Source: Prunella strophiata (taxonomy: Eukaryota > Chordata > Aves > Passeriformes > Prunellidae). From it: DNA of 64,000 nucleotides. This document shows, one piece after another, positions 15,201 to 26,700 of this stretch (position 1 is its first letter; each line of letters starts with the position of its first letter). The position numbers and the translations under genes are program-made. The DNA is taken from positions 71,837,108 through 71,901,107 of the forward strand of contig JAZBQD010000014.1 of assembly GCA_036583965.1 (NCBI GenBank), read 5' to 3'. A model generated the notes under the pieces. It saw only the letters and a list, made by a program, of their open reading frames with translations. It had not been told where the DNA came from and searched no databases.

Positions 15201-18200
15201 TGAACTACAGACAGCCTCATACAATGCTCCCTTACACAGCAGGAGGAGAGACCTTCAATCACTCCAAGAGCTGCCTCAAGAGGAGTTCAAGGGATCCATA
15301 CGGATGTAAAGAGAGTTGCAGATATTCTGGTTTAATGCACAGCTAAATCCATGGAAATGAAGACTGCAAGGATTTCAAGAATCTTTATATTTCAAACAAC
15401 GACAGCTTGAAATTTGAAGGGATTTGTTGAGGTCTGCTTGAAAAGCACCAGAAATTACAAAATATAAGGTAACTATAAATCCTTATTTCATTCTAAGTTA
15501 GGAATGGATTATGGTGGCAGTTTTAGGCATCCCACTTTAATTAAGACTGACAAATTCTCAACACAAAAAGGAGTAACAAAGTACTTAAAACCTATATAGC
15601 AGACTTAAAAAAATTTTTATGCTTCATTTAATATTTTGGTAGTTTTTAAAAAGAAATTACATCTCCCAGTGTTTAAGATCAAAAAAAAAAAGTAATCAAG
15701 CGTTCAACACACCCACTGGAAACAGAATTACAACAACAACAACACATGCTTGTTTTAAAGTAAACATGCAGCTAAACATGCATTGGGAAAGATGCTTTAA
15801 GTAACATGACAGTGAAGCTGAGTCACCACATTTTTCAGGTGGAATTCCTTTCAGCAGAGGGAGGGAGGAGCTGCTTTTTAAGAAAGCTGATTGAAGTTTT
15901 CCAGGTGCATTTTGGATGTAGTCAATTGTAGCTTGGGGCATGATACCAGGCTGAAAGCTGGATTTCTGTGAGGCCTTTGATATGGTCTCCCCAGCACCCT
16001 TGCTACTAAATTGCTGATATGGGTTTGACAGGTGGACTGTTAGGTGGGGTAAGGAACTGGCTGCGTGCAAAGAGCTCAACATCCAAGTGGGAACCAGGAC
16101 CCACAGAAGGCCATACTGGGACTGGCACTGTTTAGTGTCCTGACTGCTGACAGAGACAGCTGGGTGGAGCGCACCCATGGCACACCTGCAGGTGACCCAG
16201 GCTGAGCCAGCTGATTTTGCTGGGAGGATGTGATGTCATCCAGAGGAACCTGGACAAGCTTGAGGAATGCAGCCATGCAGCCCTTGTGCACAGCAAGGTT
16301 TAGTAAGGCCAAGTGCAAGGCCCTACACCTGGGCTGGGGCAATCCCCACTACCAGCACAGACTCTGGGGTGAATGGATTGAAAACAGGCTACAGAGGAAG
16401 ACTCTGGGATTCTGGTAAACTAAAAATTGGACTGGAGCTGGCAATGTGTGCCTGCAGCCCAGAAAGCCAATCATATCCTGGGCTGCACAAAAAGAGGTGT
16501 GGGCAGCAGGTTGAAGGATTTAATTTTCACCCTCTTCCCTGCTTTTGTGAGACCCCACTCAGAGCACTGTGTCCAGTTCTGGGGTTCCCCTGTACAAGAC
16601 AGATGTGGATCTGTTGGAGTGAGTCCAGAAGAAACCACAAAAATGATCACAGGGCTGGAACATATCTCCCATGAAGAAAGGCTGAGAGACTCATGGTTGT
16701 TCAGCCTGGAGAAGAAAGGCTTCAGAGAGGCCTTACTGCAGCCTTTCAAGAGGGCTGCTTCTCTCTGGATTGCCCAGAGAAGCTGTCAGCTGCCCCATCA
16801 TTGGACATGTCCAAGGTCAAGTTGGATGGGGCTCTGAGCAACCTGACCTGGTGAAGGATGTCCCTGCTTAGGGCAGGGGGGATGGACCAGATGATCTTTA
16901 TGAGTTCTTTCCAGCTCAAACCATGCTGTGATTCTAAACAGTGTCTTGAAGGAATGCAGCCATTAAAGACCTGCATCTCTGAGATCTTGGAACAAAAAAA
17001 AGAGAAAGATGATGTTCTAGGACTGTAGGGAATAATCACCAGTAAACCAGATTCCTATCTTTGAATGACAGGAAGCAAAATGAATCTATTCCTCAAAAAT
17101 CAAGACAGCCTACTGTCACAGCGCACCAGACCCTGAAGTAAACACGTGAGGGAATCCACTGTTTTATAGTAAAATTCCAACAGAGCTCTGATATTGATGC
17201 TAGCAGTCTATATGACCAGACACTCAAAACCAATGTAATTGTCTGGGGTTTTTTTTATTTGTGGCATATATATGTGTCCCTTACTGTTTCAGCAAAAGCT
17301 ATCGAAAATACCCCTCCCAGAAGTACAACCAGCAGATTGTCAGCACTTTGTACTGGGGAAAGCTACCACTTTAGCTCTATCTTATTTTGTAGAAACTAAT
17401 TCTAGAATGATTCTTAAGTATATTAAGAATATTAAAATAGGTAAGGTAATCATACAACCTTCAGTCTTCTGTCTTTCCAAGTTTTCTGTGGGTAGGAATG
17501 AAGTCTCATTCTGGTGTTCCTGATCTACTATTTTTTCCTGTGAAGTCGATTCATCCTGTTTAAACAGGATGGAGGGCAGAAAGACAAATTTTAATACAAT
17601 TTATAAAAACATATTAGTCTTTGATCATTTGGTTAACATTTAAAAAAAAAAATCAATTGGCAACTTTTAAATTACTCGAATTGACTTCTACTTCTTTCCA
17701 GGCTTCTGTGGTCATATCATGCCTGCCCACCAAATGAGAGAACTAACAAAAGCCTTTCTCAAGCAATGCATGATAAAAAAAAGGAATTCTAGACATTTAA
17801 TTTGGCTTCAGTTCCTAAATATACCAGAAAAATTAATGACAATACTTTGAAAATATCAAACCTGCTGCTCCAGTTCAGAGAGCTGCACTTGTGGCTGGGA
17901 TTTCAGCTCATCCTGACAGCACACAAATTCTTCAAATCTCTGTAGAAGTTCATCTGACAGAGGGGGAAAAGGGGAGTTAAGGTCTGTGCTTGTCTTTTTT
18001 TGCCACACTATGTCAATTTTACACACATGCACAATAGTTTATGAAATCTTTTCTCTCTTAGTCACTGCTTCAGCTTCGGGCCATAAAGAAGCTGGAAGAA
18101 AATCATTTGAAATAAGAGCTTGAGGCAAGATCAATGTCATTATTTTAAACACAGGGGAAAATGGTACAGTTTACTCTTCTTGGTTGTTTTACTTATAATT

Positions 18201-20701
18201 TCAGTAGAAATTCAGACTGTGAAGAACGAGGCACATCTAAAAAGGACTTACTTACTTTTAAGTTGACGGAAAAAATCAAATCAATAAAATCAACTAAAAA
18301 AATACATCCAGCCCAAGAAATCCATAAGCCCCAAAAGACAAGAGGCTGGGACAGTACACAAGCAAAGCACCATATATGCTGCCCCACACTTCTGCTCCTC
18401 TTGCAGCTGCCAAAGACAGAATGGTGGGATCGAACTAGCCCCCCTTAGCTTGAGACAGCACCACCTCTCCTGTGTCCCTGTGCAATTAGGAATTGTTACA
18501 TCAAGCCATTCTTATGAACTGTTACAAAAGCAAAGCCAAAGAGAAGGCAACCCAGTGATATTCAGGCTCCTGAGGACCTGCTGCACCTAAGTGCCGTGTC
18601 TGCTTACCCCGTGGTCCCTGTGCTGCAGCTCCGTGTCCCACAGATGGCACTGAGAGCTGGCCAAGGTCCTGTTCCAGCTGCTCCTTCTCAGCTCCACGGA
18701 CAGCATGGCCACATCGCAGCTCTTCTTCAGCCACCATGAGACCACTGAGTAGCCGGTTTTTCTCTTCCACCTCCAGCCTGTGTTCCTGTTCTAGGTCTTT
18801 ATACTTCACCTCTAGCTCAGCTTGTGCTCTTCTTGCCTCCTCCAGCTGTTCTGAGAGACACTGCACCTCCTCCTGCAAGCGATGGGAAGACAGCTTCCTC
18901 TCAGCTAGCTCCAGCTCCATCTTCTCCCTGAGATCCCGAGACCCTCGTCTCTCTGTATCTAGCACATCCCTCATGGAGCTTAGTTCCACTTCCATCTTCT
19001 GGCACTGATCTAGGAGTGTCTGTAAAATGATACAGAAATTAATTTCTCTCTCAACTAGTTAAATACCTTGACAAAGCGAAGTACCTGAATTATATTTTAA
19101 GGTTTTCATTAAATCCTTTTAAAATACCTGAGTAGCAGAAGGGAGGAAACAAACATGTCAGAAATTTCAATTTGTTAGAAAGAAACTGCCCCACAATTCG
19201 GAAATTGCAAGAAAGCAATGCTGGGAGAAACAACTCCTCATTGTTGTGGTAAAGAAAAGGTAAGTCTTGATTTAGATGAGGGGAATTTAGAGAAAAGAAG
19301 CAATAGAACAGTGGCCAGGAGCTCTCTTTTAGAAGAAAGCAAACTTCCCAAAAAGGGGAGGAAGAGCTACAACAAATGAGGGAGAACTCAACAATTACAG
19401 AGTAGAATTAAAAAAAAAAAAAAAAAAAACAGAGCAAAAGAAGGTATGTGAAAGGGGAATGCTGAAATATGAATCTGGAGATAACAGAGGGCTCCACACA
19501 GTACCCACTGCTTTAAGAAAGATCTTAGAAGCCTCTGGTCAACACTGACCAGAGATTTAAGGTGACCAAGAGGCAGAAACAGACCTTACACTTGCCCAAA
19601 CTCCTGTTGTCAAACTTCCTCCTCCTGGAGCTGTGGATGGTCAGCACAGCTAATTTCAGGAGGAATTTGATGAGTAAAAAAATCCTTTTACTTTATGGGT
19701 AGGCTTCAGCCACATGGCCTCAAGTTTGTACCTATATCAGATCTCCTTCAGACCACAGAATGTATGAGGGAAGTCAAAGACACCGAGGAGAAGCCAAGGG
19801 AGCTTCTCCAACCAGCCAAGCCAACAACCATGTCATGAAGATATCCATGCCAGCACCCCATGATACACTCTGCTGAGCAATGCAGCCAGTAGTGAGTACA
19901 AGTCAGCTCACTGAGTGAGCTTTACCTCTTCTCAGTAGGAAGAGGGCCCACCATTGTGGGCCTGGCTGAGATACAGAACAAAAGAAAATATGGGGGGCAC
20001 AAGTGTGTAAAAATTATCAAAATGAGGTTCAGCATTAGACTGGCTGGAGATCATGCAGCCGATGAATATGAGACTGATTCAGTGTAAGTCTCTCCTAAAG
20101 GTATGGAGAATTTTCAGAAGTTCAGATATTGGAAAAATGAAAAATACACTCATCCTCTATCTGCAAACCAACCTTTTAAGAGGTTGTGTTCTTAATCCTG
20201 TCTCAAGGAGCCTGTGTCTATATAGTCATATATGCACAGACTTGATCTCATTCTCTTCATACTCCAAACTGACGAAGTAAGAGCCAATCCCACTCCACAA
20301 GTTGTGTCACCATATAAGCAAGTTCTCAGCAAGACATACCAAAGAATAGCTGTTTCTGCTCTGATCTGGCCTGGACACTGCAGTCCAGAAACACCGAGAC
20401 TTCAGCAGCACTGTGTTAGGCACTTCTGCTTTTGGCAAAGGTTTGTGTATTTGGCTTTGAAAGTACAATCAGCAGCATGGGTATGGATAGATGTAGACCC
20501 TGTCCACCTGCCCTGGACCATTAGAGCCGGCAGCTGCAGCACCCACTGTCTGGCTGTACCTGCTGTGAGCTGTGCACACAGACCTGCAGCTCTAATGCCC
20601 GACCCAGGGAGGGCAGCCCCAGCCGATTTCATGATGGAAAGCTGGTGCCAAAAAAAACCTGATCTGGTAACTTCTGAGTCACTGACAAAGGCCCCATCCA
20701 C

Positions 20702-20734
<33 letters not shown>

Positions 20735-23700
20735 AAGCAATAAAAAGCATGACCAGGTACCTGGTTTTGATTTTCAGCAGTATGTAACTCCTGCTGCAGC
20801 AGTTCTACCACCTGAGTTCGTCCTAACAGAGCTGCTTCCTGTTCCTCAAGCTTTCTCTGAAGTGTGCGCAGGTTCTGTGAGAGAGACAAGGCCATTCCAG
20901 CACTGGGGAGACCAGTGTAAATTTAGATTCCCCCATTTCATCCATACACCTCGTTTTTGTAACACAGTTACTTTGATAGCCTGAATTAACAAGTTTTTGT
21001 TGACACCTATTCAGGAGCCCTGGTGTAGTAGGAGGAGCTTACTTTGCTTCATGAATAGGGAACTGGAGCACAATAATGTAACACTTTTTTCAATTGTTCT
21101 TTCTCTTTGACTGATAGCAAACCAGCAAATTGAAGCTAGGACTCAAAGCCCCAACTAGCATTCCAAAACACTCCAACCAACCAAAGCCTCTTTCTTCTTA
21201 TCCCTTCTGAGTTACTTTAACAAGAACTGTTCTTTCAGAGTGTCTTCTGTTTTTCTTCCTCCTTCTATGATATGATTATTATATCAAATATACCTGTTGC
21301 ATCTCTACTTCCATATCTGACTGGACCACCATCTTGAGCAATTCAGCTTGATGCTGGTGCACATGCTCTTCCAGGAGAGCTTCCTTCTCCTGAATCACTT
21401 CCTGCAGAGAACTCAGCTGAAAACATAAGCCACAAAACAAAAACAAACCAACAAGGTTATGAACCTGACAGACACACAGGCTTGCTTTCAACATGCAATT
21501 TTTTTATTGTGTGTGTGATGTAGTTTACGACTGGACAATCCTATACATCATCTTGGTCAAACAGTATTTTTACTTGGTGTCTTTATCCTACTATTATAAC
21601 AACTGGTAAGATTTCAGATCCCAGAAAGCAAAAAGCATAAAATTTAATCTAAAAATATGCAGAATAATAAAATAAATTATTACTGTATAATTAACAGTTC
21701 ATAAAACTTCTGGGCTTTTAATTGTATAGGATGCAGCCCAATTCACAGTTCAAAAGCTAAACCTGCAATTTAGAGTATTAAAAAAATCTTTCCACGAATA
21801 ACTACAACATACCATTAACACTGCTACATCCTGTGTTAAGCAGCTGCCCTGCACACCCACAGGAGAACACAGAGAGGCGATTGCAGGCCTAGCAGCTGGA
21901 AGAACACTCTGCCCCACATACTGCAAAGCCCATCACAGAACAGCAAGGGCAGATAGGGAAGAACCCAATTTCTGACTCAGGAAGGGACAACCTATCCAGG
22001 CCCTTCCAGGGACTGTGTTCCCCCTCCTCAGAGAGCCATCAGTCCCATTGTCCAAGGGTGAAACCTATCTCTTACCTGCAGAGCACCTTTTGCACCAAGG
22101 GTGGTTCTGGCCTGGGGCAGAGGATGGGGGGCAGGAGAAGATCATTTGGGGATTGTGAAAGACTTAGGTAATGTTTAGAGGAGGAGCCAAAGGCAGTGAA
22201 ATCCATGGACCTAAGTGATTTGAGGAGGCACAAGACTGACAAAATTGAGGTAAGGGAATTGAAGACCAGCTGTGTAAGCATTGTTCTATTCTATCATACT
22301 AGTATAAGCAGTGACGTGGGAAACACAGATTGATGAATAGAAAAAAAATTTCTGTACCTGTGTGGCATACTTGATTTCAGCATCTTTCAGATTCACTTTG
22401 GCTACAGCCAGCTGTTTCTTCAGGTCCTGAACAGTCTCCTCTTGCTCTCTGAGCTGCTTTTTCAGTACTTCCACTTCCTCTCTGTGCCCTTCACTTGTAT
22501 TTTTGTTCTTCTGACATTGCAAGAGGAAAAAAGTGGGAAGAAGAGAAACAGAAGAAAGTAAACTTATCAGTATTACTGGTTAATAAATTAATTAATTTTT
22601 AAAAATACACTATAATGCTACTTTACTCTTGACGCCTAATCAGATGATTATTTTTACTACATTGCTTCATTTCTTAACTTTACATTTGTTTCTTTAAACG
22701 AAGCTGTCCTATGTTAAGTAACTATTTTCCCTATTTCTGTGTAGAGATGCACAAGATGCTTTTAACTGGGAAGTGTAAAAGCACTTGGCAGGGCTAACAG
22801 TCCGTGACTGCTCACTATATAAACTAAGGCAAATGAGATTATTAAATACATTATTTGACTACCCTGATTTTTGAGGCTTTTTAACATCACAAATTTCTCT
22901 AATACCAGAAATAAAAACATTTTAAAATTAATTATAGAAGAATATTCTCCATGTGACAAAGGGGTAGACATTCTAGACTACAAAAAATGCCCATGGAAAT
23001 CTCTTTAGACTACAGGATTATTAGCAATGAACTTATTAGATACAAGCAAAGGGAACAGGCAAACAACTATCAGTTCTACTCCACTCTGAAGCACTTAAAT
23101 CCTCTGTTTACGACCAAGAAATGTGAACAACATTTCACATCAAACGTGCTTGGGCTGTGTCTACTCAGACAACCAGCACACTACACCTGGACTCTTCTCT
23201 CTGTCTCTCCACCTGGGTGAGGGCTGGTCCCTGAACCTACAGCTGTGCTTCACACCTGGGTGAGTGAGGGCAGGTCCCTCACCACCTGTCCCTGAGCAGA
23301 CAAAACCTGCTCTACATTCTTATCTCAGCACTTCCAGCTACTGTCAGCACACAGTGCTGGGTATTTTGTACTGAATATATAAAATACATCTCTTCCATTT
23401 TATTTGTGGCAGGTATTGGGTCAAACACCATCAATAACACAGGAATTCTACAGAGTATTTATGTCTTTAAACCCAATCTGAAAATACTATGAAGGCTTTT
23501 AAAAGTACTTATACACTAGTGTAATAAGACTAAGAGGCTACTGTTCCTCACAAGCTGTTTTTACCTACAGAGAAGGTCATTGGCAGGAGGCAGAACAGGC
23601 AGACAAAGAAGCTTCAGTTGCATTCTAATTCTTTATTTAATTCTAATTCTTTAATTAGAATTTAATTCTAATTAAATTTAGAATAGAACAAGACAGAAAA

Positions 23701-26700
23701 ATAAAGAATAGAAATGCAGGAAGCTCTAAGAAGCCAGGATATACATAACTTGTAAGACTGGGGCAGAGGAGCTGCTGAGGGGAAGACAGGTGGATTAGTT
23801 TGCTTACTTGTAATTAGCTTTCAGGATTGATACTCACAGTTGGATTTTAAAAAGCCTCTTACACTGACCATTAGATGGAGTGCCAGAAGTAAGGACAGTA
23901 GCACAACCACAAAGAGCTCAAGCTTTTAAACACTATGTTTTTTCAAGATGTATAAGCTCTTTTATCTGAACATAATTTATCTTTACCCACTTCAAAAGTT
24001 TGAGAGGAGCCTCAATTGTTCTGTACACAAATACTATCTGAGAGAAGGAGATAAGCTGATATTTCCATTCTTCTCGAAATAAGGCACTCTGCTAAAAGCC
24101 CAGGAAGTAATAGTACTAGTTAGATATTTAAAATACAGCCTTCCCACAGGGCCCACATCATCGAGAGAAAAAATCCAGCCCTTTGCTAATAATTCAATAC
24201 TTCAGCGTAACATGCAACTCTAACCTAGAATTTTCACCTTCAAATGGCAGGGTAACTGTCTAGGAAATACCCCCATTACTGAAGACAGCATCTACTTGGA
24301 GAAATAAGTGTAAATAAAGGACTCTGTATCTTCTCAGTAGGTCTAACCTTGCAAGAAAGAAGCTAGTACTTTCTGGGTCAAATACAAAATACTGCAGGTA
24401 ACTGCCCTAACATAATTTCAAACTATGTTATAATCCAAACCAGATAAGGCTATGGTCCATACCATGTCCACTGGAGACTATCTCAAGCCCTCATTCCTCT
24501 AATTAGAAGGCCATTTTTCTTAATGGCTAATTTACATTCATCCATTCATCTGCATTATCCTTTAACAGTTTGCCCACTTTCTTGAAGTGCACCTTCCTCA
24601 TACAACTGTACAGAGAAATGACATTTCCTCTCTGACTTTGGTTGACTAAATAACCAAGCTGTTTGAGTGTCTCCCAAGTGCAGCTACTAACATGATGGGA
24701 GAACAGAAAGTCTCTTGCTGCTCTCCAAATTTATCTTTCCTGATTCCAAGTGAGCAGAACATGACAACACTGCACACGAGGCCTTGCCACTCTCAGTAGA
24801 ACAGCTAGAATGCTATGTAAAAAAGATAAGGTCTCTTTTTAAAATCTATATTGCACCAATTAACTGATGATCAGCTTTCTCTCATTTTGCCTTCTTCAAC
24901 TAATAAATTTGAATTTTGAAGCAAGAACACTCATCAGTCCTCAACAGCAAGTCTACACAAAGTCATGTAACAGCACATGGATGTTACACACACATGCTGC
25001 AGATAGATAAGCTGAAAAAGAGCCTCAGCACCAGGACAGCAATGTCAAGTGACACAGCTAAACAGCTCCCGTGGCCTTCACTGGCCTCTACAGCCAGGGA
25101 ATGCTGTTCGTGCTTGATCGTGCACTGGTTAAATTTTGCTTCATTTTTCTATTATGTCAGTCCTTGAGATCATCCAATTCTTCATGCATGAAACCAGATG
25201 GTGCTTTGTATTGAGAAAAACTCTCAAGTTGGTATTGGGAATTACAGAAGCACATTTCTATGATTTTATGATGCTCTCAATCAAAAATAGTCATCACAAG
25301 TCATAGAACTGATCTTCACTTCATTAGTAGTCACCTCTCATCTGTCAGCTCTCACAGGCACCTTTTATTGTTTCCTATAATATTTTAATTTTTTTTCAGT
25401 GTCTGAAATAACCTTTATGTTCTCTGGTTTAATGAACATCATCTGCTGTCTGGAAATAATTTTGGACTTCTATCCCATTTCTCTTCCATAATATTACCAA
25501 CTTTTTAAAGAAAACATTTTTCTGCTGATCACATAGTCAAGTTTTCAAAAATTACCAGCTCCAGTGGGAGCTTCTAGTTAGTAGCTAACAGCCTCTTTAA
25601 TATCTTCGTAGAGGACACTTTCCCCTCTGTTTTTACCTAGTGTTACACAATTATGGTTTGTCAACCGTAAAACTTTATGATGGCTCAGGAAGCCACACGA
25701 CTGGAAAAAATATGTATTTATTTTTTTATATTTAAGTTACTGCCTTCCAGTTTCAATGACCTCCTTACCTCTTTGCTCTTGTACTCCAGCCAATCTTTGC
25801 TGTACTGACATGACAGGCAACATTTTGAAACTCATAGCTCAGATAGACACACAGTTTCTGCAGGAAAGAGTTAAGCTACGATGGATTACCAAAGCTATGC
25901 AGAGGGAAACTAGCCCATGACGTTGAGGAGATCAAGCTGAGTACTACAAGGGCATCTGCAGTACAAGGAAGCTGGACAGACAGGCTTCCTACAGCACAGG
26001 CACACAGACATCCTTGCTGGAATTATGAATATCCTGCTAATAAGACAAATAGACCCTGCTGGGTCACTGTGACCTGCAACATCAGGCAGTACCAGGTTAT
26101 CAGTACAAGCTACATCTTTCAAATAGCCCCCTTCTCCTAACCTTGGGATACTCCAGCTCTTCTGCTAAGGCCTGTGTAGGCAGTGGTGATCCTTTCTCTG
26201 TCAGTTCCTCGATGCGTTTGTTCAGAGAGGCCAGTTTGGCTTTGGCTTGAAGTTTAAGTTTCATCAGCTTGGCATCCGCAGCCTCTAGCTCTTTCTGTAA
26301 GAGAAGGACACAAACTGACTGCCCTGACTCCAGTGCTGCTACCCAAGAAGCACCACTTTGAAAAAGCTACACAGTCTGTCAGCCTGCCCTATTCTGTTTA
26401 ACCCTGCCTCCCCAGTAACAGCACTATCTAAAACACGTCTGCAAACCAAATTTGTTCTGATACACCACACATACCAACACTGTAGCTTCTACTCCAGCAC
26501 TTACTTTCAAGGGACAGAGCACTCAGGGACTTCATCCAGCACTGAATACAAACTCGGTTTGACCTTCTCTGCTACATGCAGCCCCTCAGAACTATCTCAA
26601 GTAATCACACTCCCACCATACTTCAGGGTAGGCAACATGTACCTTTGGGAATGTGTCATGAAACCACCGGACTAGTGGATGAGCGCAGCACAGGTTTTTC

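Noticed and set aside
15696..16837. Several open frames of 90-160 codons near 16 kb
   Set aside because: They lie inside the CR1 LINE fragment and its flanks; the reverse-transcriptase remnant is broken.
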